Notes under the pieces: model-generated
Databases searched by the model: none
The model's input: the letters and a program-made list of their open reading frames with translations, nothing else
What the model was told of the DNA's origin: nothing
Shown: positions 33,120-47,800 of the stretch, one piece after another
How positions within the stretch are numbered: the first letter of the stretch is position 1
Layout: each line of letters begins with the position of its first letter
Translations under genes and position numbers: made by a program
Source: Hydractinia symbiolongicarpus
Lineage: Eukaryota; Cnidaria; Hydrozoa; Anthoathecata; Hydractiniidae
DNA length: 64,000 nt
NCBI RefSeq assembly: GCF_029227915.1
Contig: NC_079882.1
Location: forward strand, 32,480,001 to 32,544,000
Direction of reading: 5' to 3'

Positions 33120-36100
33120 TTTTTTATATTATTTTTTTACCACTAAACGCATGAGACTGGTAGTTTTCAAAAATATTTTCATATTTGATGGGACGCTGAA
33201 TAAAAGAAGTTTAATCGCCGGCAAACGAAAATCCGCGATTTCCCGTAAATCCCGGACTCGGCCCGTATAGTCAAAAGTATACAAAGAAAGTACCCAGGGA
33301 GTAAAATCATTTCCCGAACTATTTTTTATATTATTTTTTTACCCCTAAACGCATGAAACTTGTAGTTTTCAAAAATGTTTTCATTTTTGATGAGACGCTG
33401 AATAAAAAAAGTTTAATCGCCGGCAAACGAAAACCCGCGATTTCCCGTAAATCCCCGGCTTGGCCCGTATAGTCGAATGTATACAAAGAAAGTACCCAGG
33501 GAGTAATCTCATTTCCCGAACGATTTTTTAAATTACTTTTTCACCACTAAAACGCATGAGACTTGTAGTTTTTAAAAATGTTTTCATTTTTGGTGAGACG
33601 CTGAATAAAAGAAGTTTAATCGCCGGCAAATGAAAACCCGCGATTTCCCGTAAATCCCGGCTTGGCCCGTATAGTCAAAAGTATACAAAGAAAGTACCCA
33701 GGGAGTAAACTCATTTCCCAAACGATTTTTTAAAATATTTTTTCACCACTAAAACGCATGAGACTTGTAGTTTTCAAAAATGTTTTCATTTTTGATGAGA
33801 CGCTGAATAAAAGCAGTTTAATCGCCGTCAAACGAAAACCTGCGATTTCCCTAAATGCCGGACTCGGCCCGTATAGTCAAAAGTATACAAAGAAAGTACC
33901 CAGGGAGTAAAATCATTTCCCGAACTATTTTTTATATTATTTTTTTACCCCTAAACGCATGAGACTTGTAGTTTTCAAAAATGTTTTCATTTTTGATGAG
34001 ACGCTGAATAAAAAAAGTTTAATCGCCGGCAAACCTAAACACGCGATTTCCCGTAAATCCCGGGCTTGGCCCGTATAGTCGAATGTATACAAAGAAAGTA
34101 CCCAGGGAGTAATCTCATTTCCCGAACAATTTTTTAAATTATTTTTTCACCACTAAAACGCATGAGACTTGTAGTTTTTAAAAATGTTTTCATTTTTGGT
34201 GAGACGCTGAATAAAAGAAGTTTAATCGCCGGCAAATGAAAACCCGCGATTTCCCGTAAATCCCGGCTTGGCCCGTATAGTCAAAAGTATACAAAGAAAG
34301 TACCCAGGGAGTAAACTCATTTCCCAAACGATTTTTTAAAATATTTTTTCACCACTAAAACGCATGAGACTTGTAGTTTTCGAAAATGTTTTCATTTTTG
34401 ATGAGACGCTGAATAAAAGCAGTTTAATCGCCGTCAAACGAAAACCTGCGATTTCCCTAAATGCCGGACTCGGCGCGTATAGTCAAAAGTATACAAAGAA
34501 AGTACCCAGGAAGTAAACTCATTTCCAGAACGATTTTTTAAATTATTTTTTCACCACTAAAACGCATAAGACTTGTAGTTTTTAAAAATGTTTTCATTTT
34601 TGGTGAGACGCAGAATAAAAGAAGTTTAATCGCCGGCAAACGAAAACCTGCGATTTCCCGTAATCCCGTGCTTGGCCCGTATAGTCAAAAGTATACAAAG
34701 AAAGTACCCAGGGAGTAAACTCATTTCCCGAACGATTTTTTATATTATTTTTTTACCACTAAACGCATGAGACTGGTAGTTTTCAAAAATATTTTCATAT
34801 TTGATGGGACGCTGAATAAAAGAAGTTTAATCGCCGGCAAACGAAAATCCGCGATTTCCCGTAAATCCCGGGCTTGGCCCGTATAGTCGAATGTATACAA
34901 AGAAAGTACCCAGGGAGTAATCTCATTTCCCGAACGATTTTTTAAATTACTTTTTCACCACTAAAACGCATGAGACTTGTAGTTTTTAAAAATGTTTTCA
35001 TTTTTGATGAGACGCTGAATAAAAGAAGTTTAATCGTCGGCAAACGAAAACCTGCGACTTCCCGTAAATCCTGGACTCGGCCCGTATAGTCAAAAGTATA
35101 GAAAGGAAGTACCCAGGGAGTAAACTCATTTCCCAAACGATTTTTTAAATTATTATTTCACCACTAAAACGCATGAGACTTGTAGTTTTTAAAAATGTTT
35201 TCATTTCTGGTGAGACGCTGAATAAAAGAAGTTTAATTGCCGGCAAACGAAAACCCGCGATTTCCCGTAATCCCGTGCTTGGCCCGTATAGTCAAAAGTA
35301 TACAAAGAAAGTACCCAGGGAGTAAACTCATTTCCCGAACGATTTTTTAAATTACTTTTTCACCACTAAAACGCATGAGACTTGTAGTTTTTAAAAATGT
35401 TTTCATTTTTGATGAGACGCTGAATAAAAGAAGTTTAATCGCCGGCAAACGAAAACCTGCGATTTCCCGTAAATCCTGGACTCGGCCCGTATAGTCAAAA
35501 GTATAGAAAGGAAGTACCCAGGGAGTAAACTCATTTCCCAAACGATTTTTTAAATTATTATTTCACCACTAAAACGCATGAGACTTGTAGTTTTTAAAAA
35601 TGTTTTCATTTTTGATGAGACGCAGAATAAAAGAAGTTTAATCGCCGGCAAACGAAAACCCGCGATTTCCCGTAATCCCGTGCTTGGCCCGTATAGTCAA
35701 AAGTATACAAAGAAAGTACCCAGGGAGTAAACTCATTTCCCGAACGATTTGTTATATTATTTTTTTACCACTAAACGCATGAGACTGGTAGTTTTTAAAA
35801 ATATTTTCATATTTGATGGGACGCTGAATAAAAGAAGTTTAATCGCCGGCAAACGAAAATCCGCGATTTCCCGTAAATCCCGGACTCGGCCAGTATAGTC
35901 AAAAGTATACAAAGAAAGTACCCAGGGAGTAAAATCATTTCCCGAACTATTTTTTATATTATTTTTTTACCCCTAAACGCATGAGACTTGTAGTTTTCAA
36001 AAATGTTTTCATTTTTGATGAGACGCTGAATAAAAAAAGTTTAATCGCCGGCAAACGAAAACCCGCGATTTCCCGTAAATCCCGGGCTTGGCCCGTATAG

Positions 36101-39100
36101 ACGAATGTATACAAAGAAAGTACCCAGGGAGTAATCTCATTTCCCGAACGATTTTTTAAATTACTTTTTCACCACTAAAACGCATGAGACTTGTAGTTTT
36201 TAAAAATGTTTTCATTTTTGATGAGACGCTGAATAAAAGAAGTTTAATCGCCGGCAAACGAAAACCTGCGATTTCCCGTAAATCCTGGACTCGGCCCGTA
36301 TAGTCAAAAGTATAGAAAGGAAGTACCCAGGGAGTAAACTCATTTCCCAAACGATTTTTTAAATTATTATTTCACCACTAAAACGCATGAGACTTGTAGT
36401 TTTTAAAAATGTTTTCATTTCTGGTGAGACGCTGAATAAAAGAAGTTTAATCGCCGGCAAATGAAAACCCGCGATTTCCCGTAAATCCCGGCTTGGCCCG
36501 TATAGTCAAAAGTATACAAAGAAAGTACCCAGGGAGTAAACTCATTTCCCGAACGATTTTATAAAATATTTTTTCACCACTAAAACGCATGAGACTTGTA
36601 GTTTTCAAAAATGTTTTCATTTTTGATGAGACGCTGAATAAAAGCAGTTTAATCGCCGGCAAACGAAAACCTGCGATTTCCCTAAATGCCGGACTCGGCG
36701 CGTATAGTCAAAAGTATACAAAGAAAGTACCCAGGGAGTAAACTCATTTCCAGAACGATTTTTTAAATTATTTTTTCACCACTAAAACGCATAAGACTTG
36801 TAGTTTTTAAAAATGTTTTCATTTTTGGTGAGACGCAGAATAAAAGAAGTTTAATCGCCTGCAAACGAAAACCCGCGATTTCCCGTAATCCCGTGCTTGG
36901 CCCGTATAGTCAAAAGTATACAAAGAAAGTACCCAGGGAGTAAACTCATTTCCCGAACGATTTTTTATATTATTTTTTTACCACTAAACGCATGAGACTG
37001 GTAGTTTTCAAAAATATTTTCATTTTTGATGAGACGCTGAATAAAAGAAGTTTAATCGCCGGCAAACGAAAACCTGCGATTTCCCGTAAATCCTGGACTC
37101 GGCCCGTATAGTCAAAAGTATAGAAAGGAAGTACCCAGGGAGTAAACTCATTTCCCAAACGATTTTTTAAATTATTATTTCACCACTAAAACGCATGAGA
37201 CTTGTAGTTTTTAAAAATGTTTTCATTTTTGATGAGACGCAGAATAAAAGAAGTTTAATCGCCGGCAAACGAAAACCCGCGATTTCCCGTAATCCCGTGC
37301 TTGGCCCGTATAGTCAAAAGTATACAAAGAAAGTACCCAGGGAGTAAACTCATTTCCCGAACGATTTGTTATATTATTTTTTTACCACTAAACGCATGAG
37401 ACTGGTAGTTTTTAAAAATATTTTCATATTTGATGGGACGCTGAATAAAAGAAGTTTAATCGCCGGCAAACGAAAATCCGCGATTTCCCGTAAATCCCGG
37501 ACTCGGCCAGTATAGTCAAAAGTATACAAAGAAAGTACCCAGGGAGTAAAATCATTTCCCGAACTATTTTTTATATTATTTTTTTACCCCTAAACGCATG
37601 AGACTTGTAGTTTTCAAAAATGTTTTCATTTTTGATGAGACGCTGAATAAAAAAAGTTTAATCGCCGGCAAACGAAAACCCGCGATTTCCCGTAAATCCC
37701 GGGCTTGGCCCGTATAGACGAATGTATACAAAGAAAGTACCCAGGGAGTAATCTCATTTCCCGAACGATTTTTTAAATTACTTTTTCACCACTAAAACGC
37801 ATGAGACTTGTAGTTTTTAAAAATGTTTTCATTTTTGATGAGACGCTGAATAAAAGAAGTTTAATCGCCGGCAAACGAAAACCTGCGATTTCCCGTAAAT
37901 CCTGGACTCGGCCCGTATAGTCAAAAGTATAGAAAGGAAGTACCCAGGGAGTAAACTCATTTCCCAAACGATTTTTTAAATTATTATTTCACCACTAAAA
38001 CGCATGAGACTTGTAGTTTTTAAAAATGTTTTCATTTCTGGTGAGACGCTGAATAAAAGAAGTTTAATCGCCGGCAAATGAAAACCCGCGATTTCCCGTA
38101 AATCCCGGCTTGGCCCGTATAGTCAAAAGTATACAAAGAAAGTACCCAGGGAGTAAACTCATTTCCCGAACGATTTTATAAAATATTTTTTCACCACTAA
38201 AACGCATGAGACTTGTAGTTTTCAAAAATGTTTTCATTTTTGATGAGACGCTGAATAAAAGCAGTTTAATCGCCGGCAAACGAAAACCTGCGATTTCCCT
38301 AAATGCCGGACTCGGCGCGTATAGTCAAAAGTATACAAAGAAAGTACCCAGGGAGTAAACTCATTTCCAGAACGATTTTTTAAATTATTTTTTCACCACT
38401 AAAACGCATAAGACTTGTAGTTTTTAAAAATGTTTTCATTTTTGGTGAGACGCAGAATAAAAGAAGTTTAATCGCCTGCAAACGAAAACCCGCGATTTCC
38501 CGTAATCCCGTGCTTGGCCCGTATAGTCAAAAGTATACAAAGAAAGTACCCAGGGAGTAAACTCATTTCCCGAACGATTTTTTATATTATTTTTTTACCA
38601 CTAAACGCATGAGACTGGTAGTTTTCAAAAATATTTTCATATTTGATGGGACGCTGAATAAAAGAAGTTTAATCGCCGGCAAACGAAAATCCGCGATTTC
38701 CCGTAAATCCCGGACTCGGCCCGTATAGTCAAAAGTATACAAAGAAAGTACCCAGGGAGTAAAATCATTTCCCGAACTATTTTTTATATTATTTTTTTAC
38801 CCCTAAACGCATGAGACTGGTAGTTTTCAAAAATATTTTCATATTTGATGGGACGCTGAATAAAAGAAGTTTAATCGCCGGCAAACGAAAATCCGCGATT
38901 TCCCGTAAATCCCGGACTCGGCCCGTATAGTCAAAAGTATACAAAGAAAGTACCCAGGGAGTAAAATCATTTCCCGAACTATTTTTTATATTATTTTTTT
39001 ACCCCTAAACGCATGAAACTTGTAGTTTTCAAAAATGTTTTCATTTTTGATGAGACGCTGAATAAAAAAAGTTTAATCGCCGGCAAACGAAAACCCGCGA

Positions 39101-42100
39101 TTTCCCGTAAATCCCCGGCTTGGCCCGTATAGTCGAATGTATACAAAGAAAGTACCCAGGGAGTAATCTCATTTCCCGAACGATTTTTTAAATTACTTTT
39201 TCACCACTAAAACGCATGAGACTTGTAGTTTTTAAAAATGTTTTCATTTTTGGTGAGACGCTGAATAAAAGAAGTTTAATCGCCGGCAAATGAAAACCCG
39301 CGATTTCCCGTAAATCCCGGCTTGGCCCGTATAGTCAAAAGTATACAAAGAAAGTACCCAGGGAGTAAACTCATTTCCCAAACGATTTTTTAAAATATTT
39401 TTTCACCACTAAAACGCATGAGACTTGTAGTTTTCAAAAATGTTTTCATTTTTGATGAGACGCTGAATAAAAGCAGTTTAATCGCCGTCAAACGAAAACC
39501 TGCGATTTCCCTAAATGCCGGACTCGGCCCGTATAGTCAAAAGTATACAAAGAAAGTACCCAGGGAGTAAAATCATTTCCCGAACTATTTTTTATATTAT
39601 TTTTTTACCCCTAAACGCATGAGACTTGTAGTTTTCAAAAATGTTTTCATTTTTGATGAGACGCTGAATAAAAAAAGTTTAATCGCCGGCAAACCTAAAC
39701 ACGCGATTTCCCGTAAATCCCGGGCTTGGCCCGTATAGTCGAATGTATACAAAGAAAGTACCCAGGGAGTAATCTCATTTCCCGAACAATTTTTTAAATT
39801 ATTTTTTCACCACTAAAACGCATGAGACTTGTAGTTTTTAAAAATGTTTTCATTTTTGGTGAGACGCTGAATAAAAGAAGTTTAATCGCCGGCAAATGAA
39901 AACCCGCGATTTCCCGTAAATCCCGGCTTGGCCCGTATAGTCAAAAGTATACAAAGAAAGTACCCAGGGAGTAAACTCATTTCCCAAACGATTTTTTAAA
40001 ATATTTTTTCACCACTAAAACGCATGAGACTTGTAGTTTTCGAAAATGTTTTCATTTTTGATGAGACGCTGAATAAAAGCAGTTTAATCGCCGTCAAACG
40101 AAAACCTGCGATTTCCCTAAATGCCGGACTCGGCGCGTATAGTCAAAAGTATACAAAGAAAGTACCCAGGAAGTAAACTCATTTCCAGAACGATTTTTTA
40201 AATTATTTTTTCACCACTAAAAAGCATAAGACTTGTAGTTTTTAAAAATGTTTTCATTTTTGGTGAGACGCAGAATAAAAGAAGTTTAATCGCCGGCAAA
40301 CGAAAACCTGCGATTTCCCGTAATCCCGTGCTTGGCCCGTATAGTCAAAAGTATACAAAGAAAGTACCCAGGGAGTAAACTCATTTCCCGAACGATTTTT
40401 TATATTATTTTTTTACCACTAAACGCATGAGACTGGTAGTTTTCAAAAATATTTTCATATTTGATGGGACGCTGAATAAAAGAAGTTTAATCGCCGGCAA
40501 ACGAAAATCCGCGATTTCCCGTAAATCCCGGGCTTGGCCCGTATAGTCGAATGTATACAAAGAAAGTACCCAGGGAGTAATCTCATTTCCCGAACGATTT
40601 TTTAAATTACTTTTTCACCACTAAAACGCATGAGACTTGTAGTTTTTAAAAATGTTTTCATTTTTGATGAGACGCTGAATAAAAGAAGTTTAATCGTCGG
40701 CAAACGAAAACCTGCGACTTCCCGTAAATCCTGGACTCGGCCCGTATAGTCAAAAGTATAGAAAGGAAGTACCCAGGGAGTAAACTCATTTCCCAAACGA
40801 TTTTTTAAATTATTATTTCACCACTAAAACGCATGAGACTTGTAGTTTTTAAAAATGTTTTCATTTCTGGTGAGACGCTGAATAAAAGAAGTTTAATTGC
40901 CGGCAAACGAAAACCCGCGATTTCCCGTAATCCCGTGCTTGGCCCGTATAGTCAAAAGTATACAAAGAAAGTACCCAGGGAGTAAACTCATTTCCCGAAC
41001 GATTTTTTAAATTACTTTTTCACCACTAAAACGCATGAGACTTGTAGTTTTTAAAAATGTTTTCATTTTTGATGAGACGCTGAATAAAAGAAGTTTAATC
41101 GCCGGCAAACGAAAACCTGCGATTTCCCGTAAATCCTGGACTCGGCCCGTATAGTCAAAAGTATAGAAAGGAAGTACCCAGGGAGTAAACTCATTTCCCA
41201 AACGATTTTTTAAATTATTATTTCACCACTAAAACGCATGAGACTTGTAGTTTTTAAAAATGTTTTCATTTTTGATGAGACGCAGAATAAAAGAAGTTTA
41301 ATCGCCGGCAAACGAAAACCCGCGATTTCCCGTAATCCCGTGCTTGGCCCGTATAGTCAAAAGTATACAAAGAAAGTACCCAGGGAGTAAACTCATTTCC
41401 CGAACGATTTGTTATATTATTTTTTTACCACTAAACGCATGAGACTGGTAGTTTTTAAAAATATTTTCATATTTGATGGGACGCTGAATAAAAGAAGTTT
41501 AATCGCCGGCAAACGAAAATCCGCGATTTCCCGTAAATCCCGGACTCGGCCAGTATAGTCAAAAGTATACAAAGAAAGTACCCAGGGAGTAAAATCATTT
41601 CCCGAACTATTTTTTATATTATTTTTTTACCCCTAAACGCATGAGACTTGTAGTTTTCAAAAATGTTTTCATTTTTGATGAGACGCTGAATAAAAAAAGT
41701 TTAATCGCCGGCAAACGAAAACCCGCGATTTCCCGTAAATCCCGGGCTTGGCCCGTATAGTCGAATGTATACAAAGAAAGTACCCAGGGAGTAATCTCAT
41801 TTCCCGAACGATTTTTTAAATTACTTTTTCACCACTAAAACGCATGAGACTTGTAGTTTTTAAAAATGTTTTCATTTTTGATGAGACGCTGAATAAAAGA
41901 AGTTTAATCGCCGGCAAACGAAAACCTGCGATTTCCCGTAAATCCTGGACTCGGCCCGTATAGTCAAAAGTATAGAAAGGAAGTACCCAGGGAGTAAACT
42001 CATTTCCCAAACGATTTTTTAAATTATTATTTCACCACTAAAACGCATGAGACTTGTAGTTTTTAAAAATGTTTTCATTTCTGGTGAGACGCTGAATAAA

Positions 42101-42680
42101 AGAAGTTTAATCGCCGGCAAATGAAAACCCGCGATTTCCCGTAAATCCCGGCTTGGCCCGTATAGTCAAAAGTATACAAAGAAAGTACCCAGGGAGTAAA
42201 CTCATTTCCCGAACGATTTTATAAAATATTTTTTCACCACTAAAACGCATGAGACTTGTAGTTTTCAAAAATGTTTTCATTTTTGATGAGACGCTGAATA
42301 AAAGCAGTTTAATCGCCGGCAAACGAAAACCTGCGATTTCCCTAAATGCCGGACTCGGCGCGTATAGTCAAAAGTATACAAAGAAAGTACCCAGGGAGTA
42401 AACTCATTTCCAGAACGATTTTTTAAATTATTTTTTCACCACTAAAACGCATAAGACTTGTAGTTTTTAAAAATGTTTTCATTTTTGGTGAGACGCAGAA
42501 TAAAAGAAGTTTAATCGCCTGCAAACGAAAACCCGCGATTTCCCGTAATCCCGTGCTTGGCCCGTATAGTCAAAAGTATACAAAGAAAGTACCCAGGGAG
42601 TAAACTCATTTCCCGAACGATTTTTTATATTATTTTTTTACCACTAAACGCATGAGACTGGTAGTTTTCAAAAATATTTT
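33120..42680. repeat. Duplicated block of about 3.9 kb, offset 5,660 bp
   Basis: About 33120-37020 recurs at about 38780-42680. Shared rare variants are GCATGAAACTTGTAG near 33350 and 39010, AACCTAAACACGCG at about 34031 and 39691, and TTTTCGAAAATG near 34378 and 40038. The second copy begins in a hybrid monomer at 38802-38819. The two copies are separated by an extra 8-monomer unit. Confidence 0.8.
35400..38640. repeat. 8-monomer tandem unit (1,617 bp), two copies
   Basis: About 35400-37020 is followed at once by its copy, about 37020-38640. The joint at about 37020 is a hybrid monomer: CTGGTAGTTTTCAAAAATATTTTC, typical of one variant, runs into ATTTTTGATGAGACG of another. Both copies carry an A in GTATAGACGAATG (36101 and 37718) where related copies at about 41.76 kb and 53.08 kb have T. 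The 8-mer doubling is therefore recent and specific to this copy. Confidence 0.85.
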
Positions 42681-44870
42681 CATATTTGATGGGACGCTGA
42701 ATAAAAGAAGTTTAATCGCCGGCAAACGAAAATCCGCGATTTCCCGTAAATCCCGGACTCGGCCCGTATAGTCAAAAGTATACAAAGAAAGTACCCAGGG
42801 AGTAAAATCATTTCCCGAACTATTTTTTATATTATTTTTTTACCCCTAAACGCATGAGACTTGTAGTTTTCAAAAATGTTTTCATTTTTGATGAGACGCT
42901 GAATAAAAAAAGTTTAATCGCCGGCAAACGAAAACCCGCGATTTCCCGTAAATCCCCGGCTTGGCCCGTATAGTCGAATGTATACAAAGAAAGTACCCAG
43001 GGAGTAATCTCATTTCCCGAACGATTTTTTAAATTACTTTTTCACCACTAAAACGCATGAGACTTGTAGTTTTTAAAAATGTTTTCATTTTTGGTGAGAC
43101 GCTGAATAAAAGAAGTTTAATCGCCGGCAAATGAAAACCCGCGATTTCCCGTAAATCCCGGCTTGGCCCGTATAGTCAAAAGTATACAAAGAAAGTACCC
43201 AGGGAGTAAACTCATTTCCCAAACGATTTTTTAAAATATTTTTTCACCACTAAAACGCATGAGACTTGTAGTTTTCAAAAATGTTTTCATTTTTGATGAG
43301 ACGCTGAATAAAAGCAGTTTAATCGCCGTCAAACGAAAACCTGCGATTTCCCTAAATGCCGGACTCGGCCCGTATAGTCAAAAGTATACAAAGAAAGTAC
43401 CCAGGGAGTAAAATCATTTCCCGAACTATTTTTTATATTATTTTTTTACCCCTAAACGCATGAGACTTGTAGTTTTTAAAAATGTTTTCATTTCTGGTGA
43501 GACGCTGAATAAACGAAGTTTAATCGCCGGCAAATGAAAACCCGCGATTTCCCGTAAATCCCGGCTTGGCCCGTATAGTCAAAAGTATACAAAGAAAGTA
43601 CCCAGGGAGTAAACTCATTTCCCGAACGATTTTATAAAATATTTTTTCACCACTAAAACGCATGAGACTTGTAGTTTTCAAAAATGTTTTCATTTTTGAT
43701 GAGACGCTGAATAAAAGCAGTTTAATCGCCGGCAAACGAAAACCTGCGATTTCCCTAAATGCCGGACTCGGCGCGTATAGTCAAAAGTATACAAAGAAAG
43801 TACCCAGGGAGTAAACTCATTTCCAGAACGATTTTTTAAATTATTTTTTCACCACTAAATTGCATAAGACTTGTAGTTTTTAAAAATGTTTTCATTTTTG
43901 GTGAGACGCAGAATAAAAGAAGTTTAATCGCCTGCAAACGAAAACCCGCGATTTCCCGTAATCCCGTGCTTGGCCCGTATAGTCAAAAGTATACAAAGAA
44001 AGTACCCAGGGAGTAAACTCATTTCCCGAACGATTTTTTATATTATTTTTTTACCACTAAACGCATGAGACTGGTAGTTTTCAAAAATATTTTCATATTT
44101 GATGGGACGCTGAATAAAAGAAGTTTAATCGCCGGCAAACGAAAATCCGCGATTTCCCGTAAATCCCGGACTCGGCCCGTATAGTCAAAAGTATACAAAG
44201 AAAGTACCCAGGGAGTAAAATCTTTTCCCGAACTATTTTTTATATTATTTTTTTACCCCTAAACGCATGAGACTTGTAGTTTTCAAAAATGTTTTCATTT
44301 TTGATGAGACGCTGAATAAAAAAAGTTTAATCGCCGGCAAACGAAAACCCGCGATTTCCCGTAAATCCCCGGCTTGGCCCGTATAGTCGAATGTATACAA
44401 AGAAAGTACCCAGGGAGTAATCTCATTTCCCGAACGATTTTTTAAATTACTTTTTCACCACTAAAACGCATGAGACTTGTAGTTTTTAAAAATGTTTTCA
44501 TTTTTGGTGAGACGCTGAATAAAAGAAGTTTAATCGCCGGCAAATGAAAACCCGCGATTTCCCGTAAATCCCGGCTTGGCCCGTATAGTCAAAAGTATAC
44601 AAAGAAAGTACCCAGGGAGTAAACTCATTTCCCAAACGATTTTTTAAAATATTTTTTCACCACTAAAACGCATGACACTTGTAGTTTTCAAAAATGTTTT
44701 CATTTTTGATGAGACGCTGAATAAAAGCAGTTTAATCGCCGTCAAACGAAAACCTGCGATTTCCCTAAATGCCGGACTCGGCCCGTATAGTCAAAAGTAT
44801 ACAAAGAAAGTACCCAGGGAGTAAAATCATTTCCCGAACTATTTTTTATATTATTTTTTTACCCCTAAAC
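42050..44870. repeat. 7-monomer tandem unit (1,413 bp), two copies
   Basis: About 42050-43455 is followed by its copy, about 43456-44870. AAATCCCCGG is at 42950 and 44363, exactly 1,413 bp apart. The joint near 43456 is a hybrid: the ACCCCTAAACGC start of one variant is followed by the TTTCTGGTGAGACG of another. The same doubled unit is found in copy 2 of the large duplication (57.4-60.2 kb), so it predates that event. Confidence 0.8.
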
Positions 44871-47800
44871 GCATGAGACTTGTAGTTTTCAAAAATGTTT
44901 TCATTTTTGATGAGACGCTGAATAAAAAAAGTTTAATCGCCGGCAAACCTAAACCCGCGATTTCCCGTAAATCCCGGGCTTGGCCCGTATAGTCGAATGT
45001 ATACAAAGAAAGTACCCAGGGAGTAATCTCATTTCCCGAACGATTTTTTAAATTATTTTTTCACCACTAAAACGCATGAGACTTGTAGTTTTTAAAAATG
45101 TTTTCATTTTTGGTGAGACGCTGAATAAAAGAAGTTTAATCGCCGGCAAATGAAAACCCGCGATTTCCCGTAAATCCCGGCTTGGCCCGTATAGTCAAAA
45201 GTATACAAAGAAAGTACCCAGGGAGTAAACTCATTTCCCAAACGATTTTTTAAAATATTTTTTCACCACTAAAACGCATGAGACTTGTAGTTTTCGAAAA
45301 TGTTTTCATTTTTGATGAGACGCTGAATAAAAGCAGTTTAATCGCCGTCAAACGAAAACCTGCGATTTCCCTAAATGCCGGACTCGGCGCGTATAGTCAA
45401 AAGTATACAAAGAAAGTACCCAGGAAGTAAACTCATTTCCAGAACGATTTTTTAAATTATTTTTTCACCACTAAAACGCATAAGACTTGTAGTTTTTAAA
45501 AATGTTTTCATTTTTGGTGAGACGCAGAATAAAAGAAGTTTAATCGCCGGCAAACGAAAACCTGCGATTTCCCGTAATCCCGTGCTTGGCCCGTATAGTC
45601 AAAAGTATACAAAGAAAGTACCCAGGGAGTAAACTCATTTCCCGAACGATTTTTTATATTATTTTTTTACCACTAAACGCATGAGACTGGTAGTTTTCAA
45701 AAATATTTTCATATTTGATGGGACGCTGAATAAAAGAAGTTTAATCGCCGGCAAACGAAAATCCGCGATTTCCCGTAAATCCCGGGCTTGGCCCGTATAG
45801 TCGAATGTATACAAAGAAAGTACCCAGGGAGTAATCTCATTTCCCGAACGATTTTTTAAATTACTTTTTCACCACTAAAACGCATGAGACTTGTAGTTTT
45901 TAAAAATGTTTTCATTTTTGATGAGACGCTGAATAAAAGAAGTTTAATCGCCGGCAAACGAAAACCTGCGATTTCCCGTAAATCCTGGACTCGGCCCGTA
46001 TAGTCAAAAGTATAGAAAGGAAGTACCCAGGGAGTAAACTCATTTCCCAAACGATTTTTTAAATTATTATTTCATCACTAAAACGCATGAGACTTGTAGT
46101 TTTTAAAAATGTTTTCATTTCTGGTGAGACGCTGAATAAAAGAAGTTTAATTGCCGGCAAATGAAAACCCGCGATTTCCCGTAAATCCCGGCTTGGCCCG
46201 TATAGTCAAAAGTATACAAAGAAAGTACCCAGGGAGTAAACTCATTTCCCGAACGATTTTATAAAATATTTTTTCACCACTAAAACGCATGAGACTTGTA
46301 GTTTTCAAAAATGTTTTCATTTTTGATGAGACGCTGAATAAAAGCAGTTTAATCGCCGGCAAACGAAAACCTGCGATTTCCCTAAATGCCGGACTCGGCG
46401 CGTATAGTCAAAAGTATACAAAGAAAGTACCCAGGGAGTAAACTCATTTCCAGAACGATTTTTTAAATTATTTTTTTTACCACTAAAACGCATAAGACTT
46501 GTAGTTTTTAAAAATGTTTTCATTTTTGGTGAGACGCAGAATAAAAGAAGTTTAATCGCCGGCAAACGAAAACCTGCGATTTCCCTAAATGCCGGACTCG
46601 GCGCGTATAGTCAAAAGTATACAAAGAAAGTACCCAGGGAGTAAACTCATTTCCAGAACGATTTTTTAAATTATTTTTTTTACCACTAAAACGCATAAGA
46701 CTTGTAGTTTTTAAAAATGTTTTCATTTTTGGTGAGACGCAGAATAAAAGAAGTTTAATCGCCGGCAAACGAAAACCCGCGATTTCCCGTAATCCCGTGC
46801 TTGGCCCGTATAGTCAAAAGTATACAAAGAAAGTACCCAGGGAGTAAAATCATTTCCCGCACTATTTTTTATATTATTTTTTTACCCCTAAACGCATGAG
46901 ACTTGTAGTTTTCAAAAATGTTTTCATTTTTGATGAGACGCTGAATAAAAAAAGTTTAATCCCCGGCAAACGAAATCCCGCGATTTCCCGTAAATCCCCG
47001 GCTTGGCCCGTATAGTCGAATGTATACAAAGAAAGTACCCAGGGAGTAATCTCATTTCCCGAACGATTTTTTAAATTACTTTTTCACCGCTAAAACGCAT
47101 GAGACTTGTAGTTTTTAAAAATGTTTTCATTTTTGGTGAGACGCTGAATAAAAGAAGTTTAATCGCCGGCAAATGAAAACCCGCGATTTCCCGTAAATCC
47201 CGGCTTGGCCCGTATAGTCAAAAGTATACAAAGAAAGTACCCAGGGAGTAAACTCATTTCCCAAACGATTTTTTAAAATATTTTTTCACCACTAAAACGC
47301 ATGAGACTTGTAGTTTTCAAAAATGTTTTCATTTTTGATGAGACGCTGAATAAAAGCAGTTTAATCGCCGTCAAACGAAAACCTGCGATTTCCCTAAATG
47401 CCGGACTCGGCCCGTATAGTCAAAAGTATACAAAGAAAGTACCCAGGGAGTAAAATCATTTCCCGAACTATTTTTTATATTATTTTTTTACCCCTAAACG
47501 CATGAGACTTGTAGTTTTCAAAAATGTTTTCATTTTTGATGAGACGCTGAATAAAAAAAGTTTAATCGCCGGCAAACGAAAACCCGCGATTTCCCGTAAA
47601 TCCCGGGCTTGGCCCGTATAGTCGAATGTATACAAAGAAAGTACCCAGGGAGTAATCTCATTTCCCGAACGATTTTTTAAATTATTTTTTCACCACTAAA
47701 ACGCATGAGACTTGTAGTTTTTAAAAATGTTTTCATTTTAGGTGAGACGCTGAATAAAAGAAGTTTAATCGCCGGCAAATGAAAACCCGCGATTTCCCGT

